This document shows, in pieces, positions 15,276 through 23,858 of a stretch of 49,443 bases of DNA. Both the position numbers and the translations under genes were made by a program. The first letter of the stretch is position 1. Each line of letters begins with the position of its first letter. Origin of the DNA: Bdellovibrionales bacterium (lineage in GTDB: Bacteria; Bdellovibrionota; UBA1018; CAIMNF01); assembly GCA_018969905.1 (NCBI GenBank), contig JAGWXK010000006.1, forward strand, positions 1-49,443, given 5' to 3'. Under the pieces are notes generated by a model. The model had not been told where the DNA came from and did not search any database. It saw only the letters and a list, made by a program, of their open reading frames with translations.

Positions 15276-16461
15276 CCGGCTTTTGCACGAACCTGAACTT
15301 CGAAAACCATTGCAAGGCTTGCGCCTTGGGCTTCTGGCTCATCCGGCATCCGTTACTGAAACGCTTTCGCATTCCATGGATGCGATCCTGCAAACGCCAG
15401 AGCTGAAGCTGACCTGTGCCTTTGGTCCGCAGCATGGAATGCGGGGCGAAAAACAGTACAACATGATCGAGTCGGACGATTATGTCGATCCCATCCACAA
15501 GATTCCGGTGTTCAGTCTTTATGGTAAGACCAGAAGGCCAACGGACGAGATGCTTTCCCATTGCGATCTGGTCCTTGTTGATCTTCAGGACCTTGGGTGC
15601 AGGATTTATACTTACCTTACAACCCTCATTTACATGATGGAAGCTTGCGCAAAGCTCGGAAAGTCCGTTTGGCTGCTCGATCGACCAAATCCTGCAGGGC
15701 GCGCGATCGAGGGAAGCATCTTAAAGCCCGGTGCTGAGAGTTTTGTCGGAGTGGGCCCTGTGATCATGAGGCATGGGCTTACGCTTGGTGAGATTGCGCT
15801 TTATGCAAAAGAGGCGTTCAAAATTTCGGTCGATCTCAAGGTGATCGAAATGAAGGGCTATGAGATCAACGAAGCCCCGGGCTACGGCTGGCCGCTTGAG
15901 AAGCGCGCGTGGGTGAACCCAAGCCCCAATGCGCCAACCCTTTCGATGGCGCGCTGCTATTCGGGGACCGTGATGCTCGAAGGAACGACGCTTTCTGAAG
16001 GCCGCGGCACCACGCGGCCGCTTGAGGGATTTGGAGCGCCTGATCTCGATGGCGCAAAGATATTAGGGGAAATGGAGCGCCTTGCGCCGGAGTGGCTCGG
16101 GGGCTGCTTGCTTCGTCCGTTTTATTTTGAGCCGACCTTTTACAAGCATCAGGGAAAACTCTGCAGTGGGGTTCAGATTCATGTAGATCATTCCCACTAT
16201 GATCCGAATTCATTTAAGCCCTATCGGATTCAGAGTCTTGCCTTCAAGGCGATCCGGAATTTGCATCCTGAGTATGATCTGTTTCGGGATTTCCCGTATG
16301 AATATGTGTTTGATCGCCTGGCCATTGATGTGATCACGGGGGGCGAGGAGTTGCGCTTGTGGGTCGATGACAAAGCCGCTCGCGTTTCTGACCTTGAAGC
16401 GATGCTCGCTCGTGATGAAAAACTCTGGAAGGAGAAGACCGCTCATGTTCACCTTTACTGA
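15256..16461 (+). CDS. namZ: Exo-beta-N-acetylmuramidase NamZ-like (DUF1343)
   Basis: A 401-aa DUF1343 protein starting at MIQFGIDRLLHE; the upstream extension of the ORF is inside the DOMON gene. The N-terminal LAHPASVTETL, FGPQHGMRGEKQYNM, VFSLYGKTRRP and VDLQDLGCRIYTYLTTL, then LDRPNPAGRAIEG, are family hallmarks. Characterised NamZ enzymes release MurNAc from the non-reducing end of glycan fragments during peptidoglycan recycling. No signal peptide is present, so it is cytoplasmic as written. It overlaps the PBP4 gene by 17 bp, which links recycling to carboxypeptidase action. Confidence 0.88.
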   Translation: MIQFGIDRLLHEPELRKPLQGLRLGLLAHPASVTETLSHSMDAILQTPELKLTCAFGPQHGMRGEKQYNMIESDDYVDPIHKIPVFSLYGKTRRPTDEMLSHCDLVLVDLQDLGCRIYTYLTTLIYMMEACAKLGKSVWLLDRPNPAGRAIEGSILKPGAESFVGVGPVIMRHGLTLGEIALYAKEAFKISVDLKVIEMKGYEINEAPGYGWPLEKRAWVNPSPNAPTLSMARCYSGTVMLEGTTLSEGRGTTRPLEGFGAPDLDGAKILGEMERLAPEWLGGCLLRPFYFEPTFYKHQGKLCSGVQIHVDHSHYDPNSFKPYRIQSLAFKAIRNLHPEYDLFRDFPYEYVFDRLAIDVITGGEELRLWVDDKAARVSDLEAMLARDEKLWKEKTAHVHLY

Positions 16462-17842
16462 TCTCCGGGGCCTGCGATTTACTTCGCCGTTTCTTGCGTT
16501 CGTGGGCGTCATGCTCTCAGGACAGGCATTTGCCAAAAAAGAGCCTCTTGAGATTGCGCTCAAAAGCATGGCGCAAAAGGGGGGCTTAAGTGCCCAGATC
16601 GTGAATCTCACGCAAAACCGCGAGCTCCTTAAGGTAAATCCGGATCAGCCCTTGAATCCGGCATCAAGCATCAAGCTCTTTACCGCCTATTCCGCACTTT
16701 CAAGACTTGGAATCAATTACCAGTTCAAGACACGCATTCAAAAATCCGCAGATGGATCACTTTGCGTAAAGGGCGGCGGCGATCCCTCCTTTGTGATGGA
16801 GGACATGTATCTGGTGGTGGAGGGTTTGAAGCGGAAGGGGCTTGAGAGCTATTCTGGAAAAATCACCCTTGATAGCTCCGCCTATGACGAGGAATTTTAC
16901 CCCGAGGATCGCTCGGATCAGGATTCCGAGCGGGCTTACAATGCGCCCATTTCGGGGCTTAACTTCAATTACAATACGCTTACGGCCTTTGTGAGTCCGA
17001 CCGAGAAGGGAAAGCCTGCGCGCTTCGGCCTGGATTTCCCTTTTGATTTTGTGCGGATCGAAGGCCGGGTCATGACCGGAACCTCGACCGATGTGACTTG
17101 GGACAAAAAAGGAAAAGGCGAGCTTGAGGTGGTGACGCTCGGAGGGAAGATCGCAGAAGATGCCGATGAGTGGCACAAGCCTTTTCGGGTCAGGAATCCG
17201 TCGAAAGCCTTTGGCGAGGCTCTTTCAAAAATGCTTGCCACTGCCGGAGTGACTTCTGAAAAAAAGCCAAGCTTTGTGGAAGGTGTGTGCCCTGTGGAGG
17301 GTGCGGTTTTATTTGAGCATCAAAGCAAGCCGCTTTCCTTCATTGTGGGGCTCATGAACAAGTATTCGAACAACTTCATCGCGGATTCGTTGGTCAAGGC
17401 GCTTGATCATGAGGTGAATCGAAGGTCCGGCTCTGCGGCTGGCGGTTTGGCTTTCATTCGCACTGAGATGGAAAAAATCGGAATCGATGCAGGTAAGCGG
17501 GGGCGGGTGATGGTGTCGGGGTCAGGCCTCTCGCTTGACAACCGGATGTCGGCAAGTGACTTCATCAAGCTCCTGAAACACGTTCATAAGGAGAAGGTGT
17601 ACCTTCCCGAGATGTTTTCCTCGCTCCCGATTGCCGGGATGGATGGGACTCTGCGCCGCAAATACAAGGATTCAGCGGTTACGAATCTCCTTCGCGGAAA
17701 AACAGGAAGCCTAAGCGGTGTGCAATCGCTGGTTGGGGTTTATCCGAATCGCTCGGGCGAGTGGATCGGAGTTTCGATCATCGTGAATGGCGGGCGCTCG
17801 ATTCCGGAAGCAGAGCTTGCGCGGTTTTTGGATTCGAATTGA
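16445..17842 (+). CDS. dacB: D-alanyl-D-alanine carboxypeptidase/endopeptidase, PBP4 family
   Basis: A 465-aa class C penicillin-binding protein of the PBP4 family. The start MFTFTDLRGLRF is chosen over the earlier ORF start because it gives a signal peptide with cleavage near AFA/K (residue 30). Catalytic motifs are S74xxK77 (PASSIKLFT), S308NN (YSNNF) and K419TG (RGKTGSLSG), with the inserted domain II between the first two. It trims or cleaves D-Ala-containing peptide crosslinks in the periplasm. It is coupled to namZ. In predators, PBP4-like enzymes help shape prey peptidoglycan, but nothing here shows whether this one acts on self or prey wall. Confidence 0.92.
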   Translation: MFTFTDLRGLRFTSPFLAFVGVMLSGQAFAKKEPLEIALKSMAQKGGLSAQIVNLTQNRELLKVNPDQPLNPASSIKLFTAYSALSRLGINYQFKTRIQKSADGSLCVKGGGDPSFVMEDMYLVVEGLKRKGLESYSGKITLDSSAYDEEFYPEDRSDQDSERAYNAPISGLNFNYNTLTAFVSPTEKGKPARFGLDFPFDFVRIEGRVMTGTSTDVTWDKKGKGELEVVTLGGKIAEDADEWHKPFRVRNPSKAFGEALSKMLATAGVTSEKKPSFVEGVCPVEGAVLFEHQSKPLSFIVGLMNKYSNNFIADSLVKALDHEVNRRSGSAAGGLAFIRTEMEKIGIDAGKRGRVMVSGSGLSLDNRMSASDFIKLLKHVHKEKVYLPEMFSSLPIAGMDGTLRRKYKDSAVTNLLRGKTGSLSGVQSLVGVYPNRSGEWIGVSIIVNGGRSIPEAELARFLDSN

Positions 17843-17863
17843 TAGAGGATGCGCGGGGTGTTC

Positions 17864-19117
17864 TTAGCCTTGCGTCTCAAGCCCTCGGACCGCATGGTCA
17901 AGCGGAGTGAGCGAACTCTCGGCACTTAGGTTTCCGCCAAGCTCGCGCGCCTTTTCAATCGACTTCTGAACGCTTTGGTTTCCGTACCAGGACTTGTCAA
18001 TCGCCTCGTTCCATGCACGAGTGGCCTGATCCAGGCCCGATTGCACGCGCGATAGGCGCTTCACAAAGGTTTCGATCCGGTCGCCAAGTTGACTTACCGC
18101 CTGAGACAGCTCAAGCGCCTTCTCAGAAAGTCTGAACTGCTTCCAGCCGTGGGCAATCAGCATGATGAGAGGCAGGATCGTTGCAGGGGAGGCCAAGAAA
18201 ACTTTTCGATCCATCGCCCATTTGAACAGGTCCTGATCCACATCAAAGGCAGCGCGGATCGCGGCTTCCGATGGCACAAAAAGCACCACGTAAGGGAGCG
18301 ATTGGTTAACGTGTTTTTGGTACTCTTTGCTGGAGAGGTCCAAAATCCGGGTGCGCAGGCGTTTTGCAAAATCCACATGAAGTGCGCGGCGCGAGCTTTC
18401 GGTTTCGATGGTTTCGCTCTCAAGATAGCTGTCAAAGATTGAGGCCTTTGAATCAATGACGAGGTGCTGGCCGCTTTGGGGAAGCCTGATCACAAAGTCG
18501 GGCTTCAGGGTGTTGCCATCACTGCCGGATGTCGTGCCTTGTTCCTCAAAATCAATTCCAGACACCAGATCACTTTGCGAGAGGATGTTCCTGAGTACGA
18601 GTTCTCCCCAGCGGCCCCGGACACTTTGCGAGGTGGTGAGGGCAGATTTTAAGCGCTCGGTTTCCTGGATGAGTTTTACTTCTTGTTGCGAGATCGTTTC
18701 GATCTGCTTTTGAAGGGATGCGTAGTGGTGGGTTCGCTCTTTTTCGAAGTTTTGGATCTGGTCGGTGGTGGCCTTTAACTGGGTTTTGATTTCCTCAAAG
18801 GATTGATTGAACTCGATCTTCTTTTTGTCGAGCTGGTGATGGTTTTCCTCTTGCAGTGCCTTCTTTTGGGATTCAAGATTTTGATTCAGGATTTCTTGGG
18901 CCACGAGTGAGAACTGGTCCTTTAGTTTTTGTGCGCTCAGTTCATGATCGCGGATCCGCTCCTCGAGCAGCTGCTTTTGCTGAATCAGGGTCTGATCGTG
19001 GGTGGACTTCAGGGTATCGATCTCACGTTTGAAGTTTTGCTCCCGTCCGCGGGTCATGAAATAAAGAAGCAAGGATCCGAACAAGGTTCCAAGGATGAAG
19101 GCAATGAGGGTTTCCAT
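17864..19117 (-). CDS. rmuC: DNA recombination protein RmuC family
   Basis: A 417-aa protein. It has an N-terminal membrane helix (LIAFILGTLFGSLLLYFM), a coiled coil of about residues 25-160 rich in E, K and Q, and the RmuC nuclease-like core (VRGRWGELVLRNILSQS, PDFVIRLPQSGQHLVIDSKAS, YVVLFVPSEAAIRAA). RmuC limits DNA inversions at short repeats and belongs to the PD-(D/E)XK-like superfamily, with VIDSKAS containing the D-x-K pair. A GGAG ribosome site precedes the ATG. The C45-type gene lies just upstream, with 18 bp between, so they probably share a transcript. Confidence 0.92.
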   Translation of the reverse strand: METLIAFILGTLFGSLLLYFMTRGREQNFKREIDTLKSTHDQTLIQQKQLLEERIRDHELSAQKLKDQFSLVAQEILNQNLESQKKALQEENHHQLDKKKIEFNQSFEEIKTQLKATTDQIQNFEKERTHHYASLQKQIETISQQEVKLIQETERLKSALTTSQSVRGRWGELVLRNILSQSDLVSGIDFEEQGTTSGSDGNTLKPDFVIRLPQSGQHLVIDSKASIFDSYLESETIETESSRRALHVDFAKRLRTRILDLSSKEYQKHVNQSLPYVVLFVPSEAAIRAAFDVDQDLFKWAMDRKVFLASPATILPLIMLIAHGWKQFRLSEKALELSQAVSQLGDRIETFVKRLSRVQSGLDQATRAWNEAIDKSWYGNQSVQKSIEKARELGGNLSAESSLTPLDHAVRGLETQG

Positions 19118-19135
19118 GATGATCTCCGCGCGGGT

Positions 19136-20821
19136 TTAAGGGTAGTTGATGGGCTCGACAAACTGTAGGTCAGGCTCGATTCTTTTACAAGAGTTCCAGG
19201 AAAACGGCCGATTGAGGCGCTTTTTTACCCGTGTGCCGAGGCGCTCATCCACATTCTTGAAGCCCAGGATCGTTTGGTAATCCTTGATTGCCGACTCGCG
19301 GCTCCCGAGCAAGTCGCTTGCGGCAGCTCTGAAGTAGAGAGCTACTTGGTAAAGATGTGCCGAGAGCGGTTCCTGAAGGGCCCGGTCAAAGCAGGCATGA
19401 GCCTCTTTTGCCTGATGATCCATCAGTTCAAAGTACCCTCTTTGCATCAAAAGATGCGGATCCTTCGGATGCACTTCGGTTGCCTGAATGAGATAAGCAT
19501 GCGCCACCTTCGGATCTTCGGATTTTACCTGATACGACACATAGGCCTGATGATACAGATGCAGGGCACGATGGAATGACTGCGAAAGCGGGAGATTCAA
19601 ATCCATCAATTCCGGATCCTTGATTTCGTCGAGCTTTGAAAAATCGCGCGGGATCTTCAGATAGGGCCCGATGCCAGTCGGGGTCTCCTGCCGGGTCGAA
19701 ATGTAGATGCAATCCTCTTTTGGATCAAACGCGCAGCTTTGGATCGTCGTGATGACGCTCGTGACGTTTCCATAAATCCTGAGTTCATTGGTGTTCGGCT
19801 CAAGGTGGGAGCCAAGGGTGGAAAGAGCGGAGCGCCAATGGAAGTCCACGGATAGGACTTTCGCGCTCTCATCCATGCGGGCTTTGCGAGCCTCGCTGTC
19901 CTCAAAAAATGCGCCCGAAAAATGCAGTTCGTGCTTTTGGAACTCCGGAGACTGAAAGAAGTTCGAGTGTGCGATGCCTCCGTCATGATCCGGGCTACGC
20001 ACATGGATCTCGCCGTGCACGAGCTCGACTGTGACCGAGCGGTTCTCTTTGAAGCTCGTGAGATTCAGTGCCCAGGCGCCGATCGGATTGAATGCGCGGC
20101 AGAGCTCGATTGCATGATCGAGCGTGCGGGCTTTTTCCAAAATCTCTTCTCCCAGGAAAAAGATCGGCACACCCTTGAGACTCACGTTTTTTGAGAAGTG
20201 GGCGTGAAGCGAAATCGCAATGCCGCTCTCATTCCAGCCGGTGAGGCCTGAGATCTGCATTCCAAGGCTTGAAACAGATGCGTATTTCTGTGAGCCGGCT
20301 TCGGTGGGCTCATGAAAGAAAACCGCTTGATGGGTGTCCCAGTAGGATGCGGCAGGGTAATCCAGGTTTCGCAAAAAGTAGGTGTTTTTGTCCGAGAAAA
20401 TTCTCACGGTGGAACAGCCCGGAAGACCCTGCAAAAAGCGGTTCCGAGTTTTTTGGGTTGCAGAGGCTGCGAGGACCATCAAAAGGTCCGGCTGATAAAG
20501 GGTGAGCCAGATTTTCTTGAGTGGAATCTTCGAGGCACGGGCAAAGGGCTCGATTCTCTCGCGATACACCTTTGGCAGTCGCAAAAAACGCTCGAGCACA
20601 AAGGCCTCATAAAGACCTCCCATGAGTTTTCCGACACCCGGAATGCGATGGGTGGCACGTTTGATCAGGGTTTGGTTTTTCTTGGATAGCGGAGTGAAAG
20701 CAAGTCGCTTTTGCTCCTCCTTGGGAAGGCTTGCGATCAGTCTTCCATGTTGTTCTGCTCGTTCCCGATGCGTGCCCGAGAGCCTCACGAGGTGAATGTT
20801 CTTGATCAGCTTGGTTTCCAT
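19136..20821 (-). CDS. C45-family NTN hydrolase with C-terminal TPR helices
   Basis: A 561-aa protein. Residues 10-390 match the C45/acyltransferase (isopenicillin N acyltransferase-like, choloylglycine hydrolase-related) fold. The probable N-terminal nucleophile is Cys136 in PGCSTVRI, with NLDYP following and GWNESGIAISLHAH later. Such proteins self-cleave before the Cys to expose it; this precursor has an unusually long 135-residue leader. Residues about 420-540 form TPR-like helices (FHRALHLYHQAYVSYQ). It probably hydrolyses an amide bond. It overlaps the antiporter gene by 16 bp. Substrate unknown. Confidence 0.7.
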   Translation of the reverse strand: METKLIKNIHLVRLSGTHRERAEQHGRLIASLPKEEQKRLAFTPLSKKNQTLIKRATHRIPGVGKLMGGLYEAFVLERFLRLPKVYRERIEPFARASKIPLKKIWLTLYQPDLLMVLAASATQKTRNRFLQGLPGCSTVRIFSDKNTYFLRNLDYPAASYWDTHQAVFFHEPTEAGSQKYASVSSLGMQISGLTGWNESGIAISLHAHFSKNVSLKGVPIFFLGEEILEKARTLDHAIELCRAFNPIGAWALNLTSFKENRSVTVELVHGEIHVRSPDHDGGIAHSNFFQSPEFQKHELHFSGAFFEDSEARKARMDESAKVLSVDFHWRSALSTLGSHLEPNTNELRIYGNVTSVITTIQSCAFDPKEDCIYISTRQETPTGIGPYLKIPRDFSKLDEIKDPELMDLNLPLSQSFHRALHLYHQAYVSYQVKSEDPKVAHAYLIQATEVHPKDPHLLMQRGYFELMDHQAKEAHACFDRALQEPLSAHLYQVALYFRAAASDLLGSRESAIKDYQTILGFKNVDERLGTRVKKRLNRPFSWNSCKRIEPDLQFVEPINYP

Positions 20822-22062
20822 AAACAGGCTCCTGCGATGAGTGTGGGGATCAGTGCGTAAAGAAAAAGGGTTTTGGTTTCGATTCCAGAGCTTCCGAAGC
20901 GGGTTCGCAAAATCGAATACCCCGCAGGGTTCGGGGCGTTTGCGATGAGTGTGAGGCCCCCTCCCGTAACTGCGCCTGCGACGATGAAGTACCGCGAGGA
21001 GAGCGATAGATCCGGTACCCGTGCCGCAAGCGAGGTGAGGGCTGCGTTGTCGGTGATTGCCGTGAGCGCGGTTGCGAGAGCAAAGAGCGGACCTTCGCTA
21101 AAGCTGGTGATCGAGGGAGTGAGCCACCAGGCCTGATCCGCGGTCAAAATGGCAAGTCCCGCAAGAAAGGCACCGACCATAAGACCGGATTTGATTTGGA
21201 TGAATCCCTGGTAGCGGCTTGTGAGCTTCAGGTACCCGAAGGCGACTCCAAAGATCAGGATCAAAAGTTTCGGATGATGAGCAGTAATTACAATTGCAAG
21301 AAGAAAAAGCAGGTTCAGTGCAAAGATCAGAATCGGGATCTTGGCCCGTGGGTTCGGCATTTCTTCTTTCTTTTGCAAAAGCTCTTTTCGGTTCAAAAGG
21401 CAAACGAGCCCGGCATTCGCGAGCACCGCGAGAATTGCACGGAGGCCAAAGTTTGAAAACATGAAGGGCGTGTCCCAGCCCCAAGGCTTTGTCACCATCA
21501 GCACCGGGGGAGCTGCAAACGCCGTAAGCACGCCACCAATGGAAATGTTCACAAAGAGCACCGCAATCGAAGAGTACAAGAGCCGTTTTGAGGGCTTTGG
21601 TCCCAGGACTTCATAATGCAGAAGGAGTGCGCAAACCGTCATCGCAGCAGGCTCGGTGATGAAGGAACCAAGAAGAGGTCCGATTCCGAGAACACTGAAG
21701 AGTGCCGGTAGCCTGCTTCGCGCAATCGACTTTGGGAGCGGTAGCACTCGTGGAATCCAATCAAGAACCGTGTCGGCAAGACTTAAGATCGGTTTGCTGG
21801 AGGCAATCACCATGATCGCGACCACAAAAAGGGGTTCAGTGAAGCTCAGGTTTTCAAGCCAGGCAAGGCTCTCGGAAAGCGGAGCAATCGCGAAATGGAG
21901 GAGCAGGTAGAGTGCACCCCAGGCCGCAAATACGATTTCCACCTCGGAGAGCAGGTGGAGGTAGGGGTTCTTGGAGCGTGCAAAGCGGGTTGCGTTGAAG
22001 GTGTGGAGAAGCGTCAGGCCAAGAAAAAGGCTTGCGATCCACTCCAAGGGGCTTGGGGTCAT
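20806..22062 (-). CDS. Putative Na+/H+ antiporter
   Basis: A 418-aa polytopic inner-membrane protein with about eleven hydrophobic segments. It resembles the putative Na+/H+ antiporter family (Na_H_antiport_3/DUF1646-like, IT superfamily). Paired features are LGSFITEPAAMTVCALLL (re-entrant loop one), ISIGGVLTAFAAPPVLMV, and in the second repeat AITDNAALTSLAARVP and AGAVTGGGLTLIANAPNPAG. These Asn/Thr/Gly-rich loops are typical of NhaD and citrate-type transporters. The ion is inferred from family. The gene overlaps the C45-type gene by 16 bp, forming a three-gene leftward run with rmuC. Confidence 0.78.
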   Translation of the reverse strand: MTPSPLEWIASLFLGLTLLHTFNATRFARSKNPYLHLLSEVEIVFAAWGALYLLLHFAIAPLSESLAWLENLSFTEPLFVVAIMVIASSKPILSLADTVLDWIPRVLPLPKSIARSRLPALFSVLGIGPLLGSFITEPAAMTVCALLLHYEVLGPKPSKRLLYSSIAVLFVNISIGGVLTAFAAPPVLMVTKPWGWDTPFMFSNFGLRAILAVLANAGLVCLLNRKELLQKKEEMPNPRAKIPILIFALNLLFLLAIVITAHHPKLLILIFGVAFGYLKLTSRYQGFIQIKSGLMVGAFLAGLAILTADQAWWLTPSITSFSEGPLFALATALTAITDNAALTSLAARVPDLSLSSRYFIVAGAVTGGGLTLIANAPNPAGYSILRTRFGSSGIETKTLFLYALIPTLIAGACLWKPS

Positions 22063-22112
22063 GGGGGGAGACTACGGCAGGGAGGGGGTGCTTTCAAATA
22101 CTAACTGGCATC

Positions 22113-22287
22113 TTTGAGTGGGCACGGCTCACAAGGATTCTGGTTCTAACCTCGCAGCAATATAGGGGATTTGATCAGGAGCGGCATTTCTGAGACTTGT
22201 TTTCAAAAATTCGGTCGACGATATTAAGAAAAACATCATAATTACAGCGCCTTAATATCCTTAGGTCTAGGGCTGTGCCCACTCAAA
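22113..22287. repeat. MITE-like element with 18-bp terminal inverted repeats
   Basis: TTTGAGTGGGCACGGCTC (22113-22130) matches the reverse complement of 22270-22287 at 16 of 18 positions. Inside lies a second perfect 9-bp inverted repeat, GATATTAAG (22220-22228) and CTTAATATC (22251-22259). The element is about 175 bp, has no ORF of interest and shows no clear target duplication. The remaining flanks of this 324-bp gap hold only the 5' region of the next gene. It could be a mobile element relic or the regulatory region of that gene. Confidence 0.45.
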
Positions 22288-22386
22288 AAAGCCAGTTCAC
22301 AATGAATTCCGTTGATCTTCTCCGCCCCCTCGTGTCATGGTCTCAACGACTTTCGTTTACAGCTCGAGAGAGCGAGGAGAGACCGA

Positions 22387-23118
22387 ATGAAGATTCTGAC
22401 TGCACTTGTGATTGCATTGCTGACTTTCAGTTCCGCCCTGGCATCCACCCCGTCCGCCCGTGAGTTGCAGTTTGACCGCGATGTGGAGCCCGCGCTGAAA
22501 AAACAAATGACCGACGACCTCGCCTTCATCGGAAACGTAAAGGGCGAGAAGAGCACTCCGCTCCATCAAAAGATTTTCGGAAAAGTCGAGGGCGCAACCT
22601 ATTCTGAATGGTTTGGGTCCCGGATTTTTTCCGTGGGCAAGAACTCGTGCGGGAGTGCAAACGCCGTGGCCTGTGTGATTCCGTTCATGGACAGCAACAA
22701 GATGTGGGTGACCAAGAACTACACCCAGTTCGATCATCCTCAGATCGCGCGTGTTTCCGTGATTTTCCACGAAGCCCGCCACTCCGAGGTTCAAAACGGG
22801 AACTGGAGCCATGCCACATGTCCAAGACCATTTCAGGATGAAAACGGAAACGACATCAAGAGCATTTGGACCGGAGCGGTCCTTGCCGGCCAGCCGGCTT
22901 GTGATGTCACTCCGTATGGATCTTATGGTAGCGCCACAATTTTCCTGAAAAACATCGCGATGAATTGCCAGAATTGTACTGAAAAAGTGCGCGCGGATGC
23001 CGATCTTTTCGGCACAGATCAGCTTGGGCGCGTGATCGATGCGAAAGCAAAGGCCGCAATGAAGGCAGATTTTGGCACCAAACGAAGTGCGCGGATCCGC
23101 ACGGCCCAGCTTCAGTGA
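22387..23118 (+). CDS. Exported HEARH-motif metalloprotease-like protein
   Basis: A 243-aa protein beginning at MKILTALVIALLTFSSALAS (signal peptide, cleavage near residue 20-22), preceded by GAGGAG. The central VIFHEARHSE (HEARH at 128-132) has the spacing of a zincin HExxH motif, and the strand-helix context (RVSVIFHEARH) fits. Several cysteines (CGSANAVAC, CPRPF, CDVTP, CQNC) suggest disulfides and a periplasmic or secreted protein. A third zinc ligand is not obvious. It leads an operon with the next two genes; the following gene starts at a GTG overlapping this stop. Confidence 0.6.
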   Translation: MKILTALVIALLTFSSALASTPSARELQFDRDVEPALKKQMTDDLAFIGNVKGEKSTPLHQKIFGKVEGATYSEWFGSRIFSVGKNSCGSANAVACVIPFMDSNKMWVTKNYTQFDHPQIARVSVIFHEARHSEVQNGNWSHATCPRPFQDENGNDIKSIWTGAVLAGQPACDVTPYGSYGSATIFLKNIAMNCQNCTEKVRADADLFGTDQLGRVIDAKAKAAMKADFGTKRSARIRTAQLQ

Positions 23119-23858
23119 AGAAAAAGCTCATCCTTGGTGTTTTAGGAGTGGGGATCGTATCAAGCCTGATCTGGATTCTGTCCAGGTCAGGCAACTCCCC
23201 GACCTCTACCGGCGAACCTGATGCGGGCTCCGGGGCTCGATCGGTTTTGAACCAGATTGTGGATGCGGTAAAAGGTACGGAATCAAAATCCACCGCGGCA
23301 GTTTCGCCGGCCGCCGCGTCTGAGCCGCAGGGCCTCTCGGCCGAAGAATCCCGAAAACTCTCGATTCTCTCGGAAATCATTGCCTCCAAAAATGACAATG
23401 ATCAAAGGTTTGATACCGAACTTCGGAACCTGAGCCCCGAGGCAAAACGCGCATTGGTCAGGAAGTATGCCGAAGTTCGACCCGAAAAACGAAACGAGCT
23501 TGGCACCTATGTGTTTTTGATCGGGCGTGAGATCAAGGACGAGGCGGATGTCGCGTTTTTGAAATCGGTGCTGATGGAAAAACCCTGCTTGAGTCTTGAG
23601 AACTGCGAGCGCCCACCCGAGGGCCAGTCCGGAGACGAGGAACATCTTGGCGCAATCAACGAAACTACTGCAAATTACCCGCAACTGGTTGCCATTCGGG
23701 CCATTCGCCACAAGTTGGACGAACTGAAAGAGCAGGGGCAGGAGTCTGGCGCTCTTTTTGCTAGTCTCCTTCAGGCACTTCGTGAGATCAGGGTTTCACC
23801 AAACCCAAGAGTGGTCGATGAGGCTACGAAGTCCCTAAAGGAGCTTGACCGTGAGTGA
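23115..23858 (+). CDS. Membrane-anchored protein of unknown function
   Basis: A 247-aa protein that starts with GTG overlapping the previous stop (GTGA). Residues 4-21 form one membrane anchor (ILGVLGVGIVSSLIWIL); residues 25-75 are low-complexity G/S/T/A/P; residues 80-245 are predicted helical, with LSILSEIIASKNDNDQRF and repeated charged helices of HEAT-like appearance. It probably faces the periplasm. Its stop overlaps the cytochrome gene start. No family recognised. Confidence 0.6.
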   Translation: MKKKLILGVLGVGIVSSLIWILSRSGNSPTSTGEPDAGSGARSVLNQIVDAVKGTESKSTAAVSPAAASEPQGLSAEESRKLSILSEIIASKNDNDQRFDTELRNLSPEAKRALVRKYAEVRPEKRNELGTYVFLIGREIKDEADVAFLKSVLMEKPCLSLENCERPPEGQSGDEEHLGAINETTANYPQLVAIRAIRHKLDELKEQGQESGALFASLLQALREIRVSPNPRVVDEATKSLKELDRE

